A DNA stretch of 64,000 bases from Candidatus Stoquefichus sp. SB1 (GTDB taxonomy: Bacteria; Bacillota_I; Bacilli_A; Erysipelotrichales; Coprobacillaceae). Where the stretch lies: the NCBI RefSeq assembly GCF_001244545.1, contig NZ_LN852695.1, positions 248,001 to 312,000 of the forward strand. The letters run 5' to 3'. The translations under genes and the position numbers were made by a program. Under the pieces are notes generated by a model. The model did no database searches. It worked only from the letters and a program-made list of their open reading frames with translations, and was not told the DNA's origin. Below, in pieces: positions 53,642-62,265 of this stretch (its first letter is position 1; each line of letters opens with the position of its first letter).

Positions 53642-54277
53642 ATGAAAAAAAGATCTTTTAAATACAAAAAAGCCCTAGGGATTACCTTGGCTCTTGCATT
53701 ATTTTTAGGTGGTATTGGTGTTGTTCAAAAAGTTTTAGATAACCATACGAGTGATTTTGAAGATGAATCAGTTGTTAAAGTAGAAGAAAAGAAAAAAACA
53801 ACAGAAGAAACTGAAAAGAAAACAATTGAAAATTTAAAATCGCCAGTTAAAGATGGTATCGGTATTGTTAGATATTATTATAATAAAGATGATGATGCCC
53901 CAAAACAAGAACAATCACTTATCTTATTTGAAGGTGTTTATAGACCTAATCAAGGAGTTGATTATGCTAATAAAAATGAAACATTTGATGTATTAGCATC
54001 AATCAGTGGAACAGTCACTAAAAAAACAAATGATCCTGTTCTTGGATGGGTTGTAACAATTACCAATAGTGATAAAATATCAACAACTTATGAATCATTA
54101 TCTAGTGTTTCTGTTGAAATGAATAAAACAGTTAAACAAGGTGATGTAATTGGTAAAAGTGGAGAAAATGTATATGAAGCAGATTTGAAAAATCATTTAC
54201 ATTTTATTTTACAAAAAGATGATCAATTATTTAATCCAGAGAAATATATTGGTCAACCTCTCAATACAATTAAATAA
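53642..54277 (+). CDS. spoIIQ: M23-domain protein, SpoIIQ-like
   Basis: 211 residues. N-terminal membrane helix (about 13-30), then a linker and an M23/LytM domain at about 90-205. The second metal motif HLHF is kept, but the first histidine is replaced by asparagine (RPNQGVDYA), so the domain is probably not an active endopeptidase, as in Bacillus SpoIIQ. In spore formers SpoIIQ forms the forespore side of the channel with SpoIIIAH. Synteny after spoIID supports the name. GAGGTGA precedes the ATG. Confidence 0.85.
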   Translation: MKKRSFKYKKALGITLALALFLGGIGVVQKVLDNHTSDFEDESVVKVEEKKKTTEETEKKTIENLKSPVKDGIGIVRYYYNKDDDAPKQEQSLILFEGVYRPNQGVDYANKNETFDVLASISGTVTKKTNDPVLGWVVTITNSDKISTTYESLSSVSVEMNKTVKQGDVIGKSGENVYEADLKNHLHFILQKDDQLFNPEKYIGQPLNTIK

Positions 54278-54281
54278 GTGA

Positions 54282-54317
54282 TAAAATAGTGGTGATACAA
54301 ATATCATCACTATTTTA
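54282..54317 (+). terminator. Terminator-like hairpin after spoIIQ
   Basis: TAAAATAGTGGTGATA pairs with TATCATCACTATTTTA (one wobble pair), 4-base loop. The T tract is short. Confidence 0.7.
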
Positions 54318-54346
54318 CATATTTTAACAATAAGGAATTATAACAT

Positions 54347-54374
54347 TGTATTTTTTATGATGTTTTGATATACT
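54347..54374 (+). promoter_or_regulatory. Promoter of the structured leader
   Basis: TTGTAT (54347-54352), 16-base spacer, TATACT (54369-54374); transcription should start near 54381. Confidence 0.65.
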
Positions 54375-54380
54375 ATACAT

Positions 54381-54501
54381 GTACTGTATAGGTCAAGATG
54401 AGACTCTTATAAAGTTTGATTTGGCCTGTAAATAAAATTCAAATTCGTATACCTATACTATTTGGTACTAGCTATTTATTGCATAATAAGTAGCTTTTTT
54501 T
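54381..54501 (+). ncRNA. Structured leader / small RNA of unknown class
   Basis: The RNA begins GTACTGTATAGGT, whose GTATAGGT (54386-54393) pairs with ACCTATAC (54451-54458), and GTAC (54381-54384) can pair with GTAC (54465-54468), enclosing a 57-base domain. An intrinsic terminator follows: AGCTATTTATT (54470-54480) with AATAAGTAGCT (54485-54495) and seven T. This aptamer-then-terminator layout is riboswitch-like. I do not recognise the class. It precedes the large surface protein gene, 280 bases ahead. Confidence 0.6.
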
Positions 54502-54782
54502 GTGCTTTAATGCTTCTATAGACAGGTTTGTCATGCAGTTTGTTAAAGTATGCATTTATGAATTTTATTGGAGAATTTAAAAATAATGACGCAATGTTTT
54601 GCAAGATTCAACAAAATGATTAGATAATTTTGACTTATATGAGATTATGTAATTTTTTCTAATCAGAAATATTGTCTATCAGGATTTTGTAATGTGTCTT
54701 TATGACTTAAAGGGGATGATAGAACAAAGTATATTTTTAAAATAAATCTTATTGATAAGATAGAAAGGATGATTATTAAAAA
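54502..54782 (+). other. Long leader before the surface protein gene
   Basis: About 280 AT-rich bases with no open frame of note and no strong promoter recognised. AGAAAGGATG lies close to the ATG at 54783 and serves as ribosome binding site. No inverted repeats of the phase-variation kind were found. Confidence 0.5.
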
Positions 54783-57700
54783 ATGGGAAAATTAAAGAGT
54801 AAAAGAAAATGGATTAAAGTTTTAGGCTCAGTAGGTCTTTCGTTATTAATGACAATGGGAATAATGAATACAAGTGTTGTTAATGTCAATGCTTTGACTA
54901 TGACTGAAGTGTTAGTTGGAAAAAAGGTCACATTCTATGTTAATGAAAGTATTAATGTTTTTGATGCATTAAAAGCAACAGATGAAAGATTAGGACATCT
55001 GGATACAGGATGTTTTACAAATTTAACATTAAATTATTCTACGTCAGGAAGGGATTATTATAGTATATCTGGTAAGCTTGTTACAGGTATAAAATCAGGG
55101 ACTACAACGATTCTTATTTCAGGTGCTGCAAATTGTGGGCAGTATCAGATTTATGAAACCTTTCAGAACACAGCTATTACTATTGAAATAAAAAAACGTG
55201 ATGGTACAAAACCAACTGGTTTTATAGTTAATGATTCAACTAAGAATGGAAAAGAAGGAAGTATAACGGGATTAAATCCTTTAATTGTTTATGAATATAA
55301 AAATGTTGACAATATAGGCTCCTCATATATTAAAATTCCTGCTGGTACAACAAGTATAAATTTACCTAAAGGACATTATAATTTAAGAGTAGCAGAAACT
55401 GATACAACAAATGCAAGTAAGGCAGAAAGCATAACGATTAAAGAACCAGCCCAGACACCAGATATCCCAACAGTCACACAAAGAACAGATACAGCTATCA
55501 AAATTGCTGGTAAAACTGGTGAAGTATATTCAATAGATGGTGGTCAAACATGGGTTAATAATCCAGTTTTCCAAAATCTAACAGCAGATACTGAATATAC
55601 AGTTCTTGCTAAGAAATTGGGTGTTGAAAATGAATATACAACAGACAGTGAGACAAGTCGCCTCGTTGTAAAGACAAAAGCAAGTACAAATTCAGTAGCA
55701 CAGGCTATGGAACCAGAGGTTTTGTCATATAATGATACAACAATTAAGATTAAAGCCAATGCAGATGAAGAGTATTCAATTGATGGTGGTCAAACATGGA
55801 ATAAAACAGGTGAATTTAAAAATCTATCTCCAAACCAATCTTACAATGTTGTAGCAAGAAAAGCTGAAACAGATAGTGCAATGGCAGGACCAGTTTCAAA
55901 TGCAAAAACAATCAAAACGAAAATATCTTCAAATGATGTGCCTGCTCCAGTCAATACTCCAGTATTAAAAGCAACAGATCAATCAGTTGAAGTGATGAAT
56001 CCAGATTCAAAAAATGAATATTCTATTGATAATGGAAAGACATGGATAAAACCAACAGGTAATCAAGTTATCTTTACAGGTTTAGAAGAAGGAAAGAAAT
56101 ACAGCGTTTTAGCAAGAACCGCAGAAACAGATACAGCCATGCCTAGTACTGCAACAAAGGCTACTGATATTACAACTTTATGTCATTTGACAGGAAATAT
56201 ATCAGCAAAAAATTACCCAGTTTCAATGAAGATTTTAGATTCAAAAACAGGCGAAGTTATCCAAGAAATAGAAACTGATAACCAAGGAAATTATAGTACA
56301 TTACTACCTAAAGGTGATTATAAGATTGTAGCTGATTCTAATGGTGAAAGTTTAATCACTGATATTCAATTGGAACCTAATGATACTGATAAAAACTTAG
56401 TATTACAACAAGGAGCTTTGATTAGTGGAACTGTTTATGATGATGAAGGAAATCCTATTGCAAATGCAAAAGTTGTTATTGAAACGCCAAAAGGAAATAT
56501 AGAATTAACAACAGATCAACAAGGCAACTATTATACAGATGCTATTGAAGATGGTAAATATCAATCATATATTTATACAACTCAAGGAATACCTCAATCT
56601 ACAGCAACTACTGTGGAAGTAAAACAAGGACAAATGACAACTGCATCTGGAACGGAATTAAAACCAGGACTTATCACTAAAGGTGAGATAGTTGCAGATA
56701 CTAATGGAGATGGAAAGTTAGATCCAATTCAAAATGGAAAAGTTGAATTAATAGATAAAAATGGCAAGATTTTTGAAACTACAACTGATGCAAATGGTTC
56801 TTATATATTACCATCAGTTGCACCAGGAACTTATCAATTAAAAGTAACTGACTCAAAAACAGGAGCAGTTATCGAAAGAACCATTCAAATTGGTAATGAT
56901 AATTCAACAGCATTAGGAACAACTCCTGAAAAGATTGATGGAACTGTAGAAATCAATGCAGAAAAATTTATTCAAAATAATTTAACTGATGCAAATCAAA
57001 ACGTTATTACAAAGTCTACAGGTGAAAATTATAAGATAATTTTAGATGCTCAAGATGCATGGAATGAATTAACACAACAAGAAAAAGATGAAACAAATAA
57101 GATTCTCGTTAATAAATATAATGGTTTGACATATCCTGAATTATTAAAGCAAGCGGAGTCTATTCAAACACAAGTTCAAAATTTTATTAAAGATCATATG
57201 TCATTAAATGATCAAACAATAACAGAAGTCAATAAAGATACATATGCTACAATCATTTCAGCTAAAGATGCATGGGATAAATTAAGCGAAGATGAAAAAC
57301 AAGCAGCTAATGATGCATTGAAAGTAGCAGGTGCTACACAAACATATGAAGAAATGTTAGCACAAGCAGTAGCTGTTAAAGAAGTAGGTAATCAATTTAT
57401 TAAAGATCATATGACATTAAATGGTCAAACAGTAACAGAAGTCAATAAAGATACATATGCTACAATCCTTTCAGCTAAAGATGCATGGGATAAATTAAGC
57501 GAAGATGAAAAACAAGCAGCTAATGATGCACTGAAAGTAGCAGGTGCTACACAAACATATGAACAAATGTTAGCAGCAACAAAGGCAAAAGTTAATCAAT
57601 CTGCAATAGATTTTATTAATAAATATGTAAGTGATAAGAATAAAAACATTTATAAAGAAGCTAATAAATCTAATTATATGCAAATTCTATCAGGTAGTGA

Positions 57701-57923
57701 TGTATGGAGTAAGTTAAGCGAATCAGAAAAAGATGCGATTAATGCTATACTCATTCATGCTGGTAGTAAAAATTATGAAGATTTATTAAAGCAAGCTAAT
57801 GTTGTAAAAAAATCTGTTCAAACAAATGATAACACGAACATTGTACCTTTATATGCTTTATTGGCAGTATCTCTATTATTAGGAAGTTATATTATAGGAA
57901 AGAGAAAAAAAGAAAATGATTAG
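54783..57923 (+). CDS. Large secreted surface protein with repeat modules
   Basis: 1,046 residues. Signal peptide ends near NVNA (about 36). Three FN3-like segments share the motif EYSIDGGQTW or similar (residues about 240-470). Two CnaB/SdrD-like beta sandwiches follow (ISGTVYDDEGNPIANAKV and GEIVADTNGDGKLDPIQ, about 550-720). Then four 71-residue helical repeats (about 726-1010), two nearly identical at DNA level. The C-terminus has a membrane helix and KRKKEND tail, but no LPXTG. It is probably a wall adhesin or stalk protein. Lies where spoIIID sits in Bacillus, between spoIIQ and mbl. Confidence 0.9.
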   Translation: MGKLKSKRKWIKVLGSVGLSLLMTMGIMNTSVVNVNALTMTEVLVGKKVTFYVNESINVFDALKATDERLGHLDTGCFTNLTLNYSTSGRDYYSISGKLVTGIKSGTTTILISGAANCGQYQIYETFQNTAITIEIKKRDGTKPTGFIVNDSTKNGKEGSITGLNPLIVYEYKNVDNIGSSYIKIPAGTTSINLPKGHYNLRVAETDTTNASKAESITIKEPAQTPDIPTVTQRTDTAIKIAGKTGEVYSIDGGQTWVNNPVFQNLTADTEYTVLAKKLGVENEYTTDSETSRLVVKTKASTNSVAQAMEPEVLSYNDTTIKIKANADEEYSIDGGQTWNKTGEFKNLSPNQSYNVVARKAETDSAMAGPVSNAKTIKTKISSNDVPAPVNTPVLKATDQSVEVMNPDSKNEYSIDNGKTWIKPTGNQVIFTGLEEGKKYSVLARTAETDTAMPSTATKATDITTLCHLTGNISAKNYPVSMKILDSKTGEVIQEIETDNQGNYSTLLPKGDYKIVADSNGESLITDIQLEPNDTDKNLVLQQGALISGTVYDDEGNPIANAKVVIETPKGNIELTTDQQGNYYTDAIEDGKYQSYIYTTQGIPQSTATTVEVKQGQMTTASGTELKPGLITKGEIVADTNGDGKLDPIQNGKVELIDKNGKIFETTTDANGSYILPSVAPGTYQLKVTDSKTGAVIERTIQIGNDNSTALGTTPEKIDGTVEINAEKFIQNNLTDANQNVITKSTGENYKIILDAQDAWNELTQQEKDETNKILVNKYNGLTYPELLKQAESIQTQVQNFIKDHMSLNDQTITEVNKDTYATIISAKDAWDKLSEDEKQAANDALKVAGATQTYEEMLAQAVAVKEVGNQFIKDHMTLNGQTVTEVNKDTYATILSAKDAWDKLSEDEKQAANDALKVAGATQTYEQMLAATKAKVNQSAIDFINKYVSDKNKNIYKEANKSNYMQILSGSDVWSKLSESEKDAINAILIHAGSKNYEDLLKQANVVKKSVQTNDNTNIVPLYALLAVSLLLGSYIIGKRKKEND
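57170..57600 (+). repeat. 213-bp tandem repeats in the surface protein gene
   Basis: Two adjacent copies (about 57187-57399 and 57400-57575) are almost identical, with long shared stretches such as AGAAGTCAATAAAGATACAT; period 213 bases = 71 codons. Diverged copies flank them. A recent duplication that could change repeat number by recombination. Confidence 0.85.
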
Positions 57924-57931
57924 ATGAAATG

Positions 57932-57950
57932 CCAAGAGATTTTCTCTTGG
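57932..57950 (+). terminator. Hairpin after the surface protein gene
   Basis: CCAAGAGA and TCTCTTGG form an 8-bp stem with a 3-base loop; the T run is imperfect. Confidence 0.65.
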
Positions 57951-57973
57951 TATTTCTGTATAGGAAGAGAATA

Positions 57974-58165
57974 ATGAAATCGAGTGATAAAATATATTTA
58001 ATACTAAACAATGATGAAACACAATATCAAAATAAAAGACAGGAATCAATGATCTATAAGCAATTAGAAAGATTTGTTGAACAAGCTAGATATGTTGACT
58101 GCAAAGTTGCGGTTTATGAATTAAAAGAGATTGTTCCAATGAATATACTAAAAAAAAGAATATAA
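57974..58165 (+). CDS. Small hypothetical protein
   Basis: 63 residues from the ATG at 57974 (AGGAAGAGAA upstream). Starts MKSSDKIYLILNNDETQYQN and is charged, with no membrane segment or known motif. It is not SpoIIID. Lies between the surface protein gene and mbl. Function unknown. Confidence 0.55.
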   Translation: MKSSDKIYLILNNDETQYQNKRQESMIYKQLERFVEQARYVDCKVAVYELKEIVPMNILKKRI

Positions 58166-58336
58166 AAGAAGAAAAGGAATATTTTTTATTCTATTAATAA
58201 ATGAATAATCTATTTAATCTTGTTAAAAATATTGAATAAATAATAAAAAAATATAATTTAAATTAAGTGATATTATGGGTTAATTTGTGAAGGCGATAAA
58301 GGAAGAAAATATGTTGAAATAGTGATTATTTTTTTC

Positions 58337-58364
58337 TTGTATTTAATGTGAAAAATGATACAAT
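58337..58364 (+). promoter_or_regulatory. Promoter of mbl
   Basis: TTGTAT (58337-58342), 16-base spacer, TACAAT (58359-58364). Confidence 0.65.
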
Positions 58365-58389
58365 AGAAATGCTTATAGGAGGAATGTTT

Positions 58390-59379
58390 ATGAAATTATC
58401 AAAAGAAATTGGTATTGACTTAGGAACAGCTAACATTCTTATTTATGTTAAAGGTGAAGGTATTGTTGTGAATGAACCTTCAGTTGTAACTATCAATACT
58501 GAAACAAATAGACCAATCGCTGTAGGTGAAGAAGCAAGAGATATGCTTGGGAAAACGCCAGGTAAATTTCAAGCTATTCGTCCTCTTAAAGATGGTGTTA
58601 TCGCAGATTTTCAAATTACAGAAATATTATTGACTCATTTTATTAATAAATTAAACTTAAAAGGTGTATTCTCTAGACCAACAATTTTAATTTGTTGTCC
58701 ATCAAATATCACATCAATTGAAAAGAGTGCTATTCAGGATGTGGCTTTAAGATGTGGAGCAAAAAGAGTTTATATTGAAGAAGAACCTAAAGTGGCAGCT
58801 ATTGGAGCTGGTTTAGATATTTCTAAACCATCTGGTAATATGGTTGTTGATATTGGTGGGGGAACTACAGATGTAGCTGTTCTTTCATTAGGAGATATCG
58901 TTACAAGTACTTCATTAAAAGTTGCTGGAGATAGAATGGATTCTGAATTAATTAAATTTGTAAAAGATAAATACAAATTATTAATTGGTGATCGTACAGC
59001 AGAAGAAATTAAAGTGACTATTGGTACTGCTTATGGAGCTTCTGCAAATGATGTTATGGATGTAAGAGGTAGAGACTTAGTTACAGGATTACCACATACA
59101 ATCCAATTAAATGCTTTAGAAACACAAGAAGCTTTACAAGAATGTTGTACAACAATCTTAAGAGCTACAAAACAAGTATTAGAACAAACACCACCTGAAT
59201 TATCAGCTGATATTGTTAATAAAGGTGTATTCTTAACTGGAGGTGGAGCTTTGCTTCACAATTTAGATAAATATTTAGAAGAAGGTTTAGGAGTTCCTGT
59301 ATTTGTTGCTGACAATGCATTAGATTGTGTTGCTGAAGGTTGCGGAATTATGTTAGAAAACACACAATATTTAAAATAA
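58390..59379 (+). CDS. mbl: Cell-shape protein Mbl/MreB
   Basis: 329 residues from the ATG at 58390 (AGGAGG upstream). Actin-like fold: phosphate-1 IGIDLGTAN, phosphate-2 MVVDIGGGTTDVAVLS, adenosine FLTGGGALLHNL. It polymerises under the membrane to guide wall synthesis. In Bacillus mbl follows spoIIQ-spoIIID; here the spoIIID gene is replaced by unrelated genes. Confidence 0.93.
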   Translation: MKLSKEIGIDLGTANILIYVKGEGIVVNEPSVVTINTETNRPIAVGEEARDMLGKTPGKFQAIRPLKDGVIADFQITEILLTHFINKLNLKGVFSRPTILICCPSNITSIEKSAIQDVALRCGAKRVYIEEEPKVAAIGAGLDISKPSGNMVVDIGGGTTDVAVLSLGDIVTSTSLKVAGDRMDSELIKFVKDKYKLLIGDRTAEEIKVTIGTAYGASANDVMDVRGRDLVTGLPHTIQLNALETQEALQECCTTILRATKQVLEQTPPELSADIVNKGVFLTGGGALLHNLDKYLEEGLGVPVFVADNALDCVAEGCGIMLENTQYLK

Positions 59380-59385
59380 GAATTG

Positions 59386-59414
59386 AGTTATCTCATAATG
59401 GGATAACTTTTTTT
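59386..59414 (+). terminator. Intrinsic terminator of mbl
   Basis: AGTTATC and GATAACT stem, then seven T. Confidence 0.8.
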
Positions 59415-59491
59415 GATTCTTGTTTTCTTTTCCTGTAAATTTAAACATTTGTTTTTATTTTCTGTTAGAATAATGTTCGGAGGTTGAGAAT

Positions 59492-60271
59492 ATGGGTAAT
59501 AAGAAGTATTTTTTCTTTGATATAGATGGAACATTAGCAGTTGGAACACCTGGTGATCAATATGTTCCTGAATCAGCAAAGTTAGCTTTAAAGAAATTAG
59601 AGGAACAAGGTCATTTTTTAGCAATCGCTACAGGGAGAAGCTATGCAATGGCTAAAGACCATATGAAAGAATTAGGTTTTGAAAATATGGTTAGTGATGG
59701 TGGTAATGGAATTACGATTAACGGAAAATTAGTCGAAATTAAACCATTAGATTATGATAAATGTATTGCTTTAATTGATGAGTGTAAAGAAAAAGGTTTT
59801 ATCTGGGCTATTTCACCAGATAATGAAACAAGAAGATTAGCACCAGATGATCGTTTTTATGATTTTACACATGATATTTATATGGATACAGTTGTTAAAG
59901 AAGATTTGGATCCAAGAGATTATGATGAAATTTATAAAGTCTATGTTGCTTGTTATAGTCCAGAAGAACAACAATTAGAAGCATTAAAAGATTTACCATG
60001 GTGTCGTTTTCATAAAGAATATTTATTTGTTGAACCAGGGGATAAATCAATAGGTATTAAAGCAATTGTTGATCATTTTGGTGGTGACTATAGTGATGTT
60101 GTTGTTTTTGGTGATGAAAAGAATGATTTAAGTATGTTTACTGATGAGTGGACATCAATTGCAATGGGAAATGCTATTGATGCATTGAAAGAAAAAGCAA
60201 CATATATTACAACTGATGCAGATGATGATGGTATTTATAATGCTTGTAAGCATTTTGGATGGATAGATTAA
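59492..60271 (+). CDS. HAD-superfamily phosphatase (Cof type), first of two
   Basis: 259 residues. HAD motifs: FFDIDGTLAVG (nucleophile aspartate), ATGRSYAM, and VFGDEKNDLSMF. Cof-type enzymes dephosphorylate sugar phosphates or flavin/pyridoxal cofactors. Its stop lies one base before the next HAD gene. GGAGG upstream. Substrate unknown. Confidence 0.92.
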   Translation: MGNKKYFFFDIDGTLAVGTPGDQYVPESAKLALKKLEEQGHFLAIATGRSYAMAKDHMKELGFENMVSDGGNGITINGKLVEIKPLDYDKCIALIDECKEKGFIWAISPDNETRRLAPDDRFYDFTHDIYMDTVVKEDLDPRDYDEIYKVYVACYSPEEQQLEALKDLPWCRFHKEYLFVEPGDKSIGIKAIVDHFGGDYSDVVVFGDEKNDLSMFTDEWTSIAMGNAIDALKEKATYITTDADDDGIYNACKHFGWID

Positions 60272-60272
60272 T

Positions 60273-61061
60273 ATGGATAAGAAGATTATATTTTTTGATA
60301 TAGATGGAACATTATATGCTCCAGAGTTAGGCGGAATTAGTAAACGAGTCAAAGAAGCAATTAAAAAGACTCAGGAAAAAGGTCATTTATGTTTTATAGC
60401 AAGTGGAAGACCATATGGATATATTGCTGAAAATGTCAAAGAAGTTGGCTTTGATGGTTATGTACTAGCTAATGGAGCAAATATAAAATATCAGGGTCAA
60501 GATTTAGAAACGCGTTATATGGATGTAGAAGCAGTCAAAACATTATGTCTAAAACTCAAAGAAAAAAATATTGAGTATGTTTTACAAACATCTCAATTAT
60601 GTTACTTAAGTAAAAAGTGTACAGCCTTACTAGAGTTTTATAAAAAATGTAATATTGATTTTCATAATTTCTGTTTTGAATATGATGAAGAAGAAATTAT
60701 GAAAAAGACAGTAAAAATAGAAGTGTGGGTAAAAGATGAAAAAGAATTAGAATATGCTGTATCTTGTTATGGAAGTTTTAATTATGAATTACATCCTGAT
60801 CATCATAGTATGGAAGTCTATGCAAAAGATGTCTCTAAAGCAACAGGTATTTTAGATGTCCTTAAAGAATTAAATATTCCTTTAGAGAATAGTTATTGCT
60901 TTGGCGATGGACCAAATGATGTAGAAATGTTTGAAACAGTTGCTCACCCAATTGCGATGGGGAATGCATTAGATATTATTAAGGAAAGAGCAGAAGTGAT
61001 TTGTTTAAGTGTTCTTGAGGATGGAGTTTATTTTCAATTAAAAGACTTATTTGACTTATAG
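60273..61061 (+). CDS. HAD-superfamily phosphatase (Cof type), second of two
   Basis: 262 residues, with FFDIDGTLYAP, ASGRPYGY and CFGDGPNDVEMF. A paralogue of the preceding gene, likely from tandem duplication long ago. Weak ribosome binding site, so probably coupled to it. Confidence 0.92.
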   Translation: MDKKIIFFDIDGTLYAPELGGISKRVKEAIKKTQEKGHLCFIASGRPYGYIAENVKEVGFDGYVLANGANIKYQGQDLETRYMDVEAVKTLCLKLKEKNIEYVLQTSQLCYLSKKCTALLEFYKKCNIDFHNFCFEYDEEEIMKKTVKIEVWVKDEKELEYAVSCYGSFNYELHPDHHSMEVYAKDVSKATGILDVLKELNIPLENSYCFGDGPNDVEMFETVAHPIAMGNALDIIKERAEVICLSVLEDGVYFQLKDLFDL

Positions 61062-61078
61062 TTAAATAAGTCTTTTAA
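61038..61078 (+). terminator. Intrinsic terminator of the HAD pair
   Basis: Perfect 15-bp stem TTAAAAGACTTATTT / AAATAAGTCTTTTAA enclosing the stop codon; a long structure typical of strong terminators. Confidence 0.8.
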
Positions 61079-61134
61079 TTGATTGAATAAAGGAGTCAAA
61101 CATTGTAAAATAATAAATCAAAGTAGGTGAGATA

Positions 61135-61530
61135 ATGAAAATTATTGCATGTGTAGATAATGATATGGGTTTAATGTTTCATCAAAGAAGGCAAACACAA
61201 GATCGTATTGTGAGAGAGAATATAAAAGCATTAAAAGAAAGAATCTATATGAATGAATATTCTTATCAATTATATAAAGATACTTTAGATGATGTGATTG
61301 TTGATAATGATTTTATAAAACATGGAGAAAATCATTATTGTTTGATTGAGAATGTCAGTGTTAAGGATTGTGATATTGATGAAATGATATTATATAGATG
61401 GAATACGATTTATCCATGTGATTATTATTTAGATATTGATTTATCAAAATTTCAATTGGTTAAACAGGAAATGTTTAAGGGATCATCCCATGAAGTGACA
61501 AAAGAGATTTATCGAAAGGAAAAAGGATGA
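61135..61530 (+). CDS. Uncharacterised partner of the nuclease
   Basis: 131 residues, cytoplasmic, beginning MKIIACVDNDMGLMFHQRRQ. Relatives of this short protein are often labelled ribonuclease Z in databases, but no metallo-beta-lactamase motif (HxHxDH) is visible, so that name is not supported. The ATGA overlap with the exported nuclease gene suggests an operon; an immunity or chaperone role is possible. AGGTGA precedes the ATG. Confidence 0.7.
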   Translation: MKIIACVDNDMGLMFHQRRQTQDRIVRENIKALKERIYMNEYSYQLYKDTLDDVIVDNDFIKHGENHYCLIENVSVKDCDIDEMILYRWNTIYPCDYYLDIDLSKFQLVKQEMFKGSSHEVTKEIYRKEKG

Positions 61531-62231
61531 AAAAGAAAGATAAAAAAAGATTAATTCAATTAGTTATTGCAGGATTGATTGTTGTAGGTGGATATATTAC
61601 AACAGAATATCGGAGTGATGATTTTCATTCTCCAATGAAGATAGAAAGTGATGATATTGAAACCTATAGTGGTAAGCCATATGTTGTTGTCAATGACAAT
61701 GAACCCTATTTTACAAAAGATGACCTGACAACAAAATCTTTTGAAAGATATAGTGAGTTAGATGAATTAGGAAGATGTGGAGTGGCTTATGCAAATGTAT
61801 CTGAAAAGACGATGCCAACAGAAAAAAGAGGATCAATTGGACAAGTCAAACCAAGTGGCTGGCAAACAGTGAAGTATGATTTTGTTGATGGGAAATATTT
61901 GTATAATCGATGTCATCTGATTGGTTATCAGCTGACTGGTGAAAATGCTAATGAAAAGAATTTAATTACAGGAACAAGATATATGAATACCCAAGGAATG
62001 TTACCTTTTGAAAATCAGATTGCTGATTATGTGAAAGAGACAGGCAATCATGTTTTATATCGTGTGACACCTATCTATGAAGATGATAATCTGGTTGCTG
62101 ATGGTGTTTTAATGGAAGCAATGTCAGTTGAAGATCAGGGGTTAGATATTGAGTTTAATGTTTTTGTCTATAATGTACAGCCTGGCGTTACAATTAACTA
62201 TAAAAATGGTGAAAGTCATATTACAAAATAG
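61527..62231 (+). CDS. Membrane-anchored DNA/RNA non-specific endonuclease (EndA/NucA type)
   Basis: 234 residues. N-terminal membrane helix (about 9-26), then the beta-beta-alpha-metal nuclease domain with the catalytic histidine in YNRCHLIGYQL (a variant of DRGH) and NLITGTRYMN. It resembles pneumococcal EndA, which degrades DNA at the cell surface. Overlaps the preceding gene by four bases. Strong family call; biological role (nutrition, uptake, biofilm) is open. Confidence 0.92.
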   Translation: MKKKDKKRLIQLVIAGLIVVGGYITTEYRSDDFHSPMKIESDDIETYSGKPYVVVNDNEPYFTKDDLTTKSFERYSELDELGRCGVAYANVSEKTMPTEKRGSIGQVKPSGWQTVKYDFVDGKYLYNRCHLIGYQLTGENANEKNLITGTRYMNTQGMLPFENQIADYVKETGNHVLYRVTPIYEDDNLVADGVLMEAMSVEDQGLDIEFNVFVYNVQPGVTINYKNGESHITK

Positions 62232-62258
62232 GTCTGAGATAAAAAATCTCAGACCTAT
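62228..62258. terminator. Bidirectional terminator between nuclease and mupG
   Basis: ATAGGTCTGAGAT (62228-62240) pairs with ATCTCAGACCTAT (62246-62258); serves both converging genes. Confidence 0.85.
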
Positions 62259-62265
62259 ATATTTT

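Noticed and set aside
54502-54782. Phase-variable invertible promoter before the surface gene
   Set aside because: No matching inverted repeats or recombinase gene nearby.
57170-57600. CRISPR or mobile-element repeat
   Set aside because: 213-bp units are in-frame protein repeats with no spacers or transposase.
57974-58165. Diverged SpoIIID
   Set aside because: No helix-turn-helix pattern; sequence does not resemble SpoIIID.
61135-61530. Ribonuclease Z
   Set aside because: No HxHxDH metal motif and only 131 residues.
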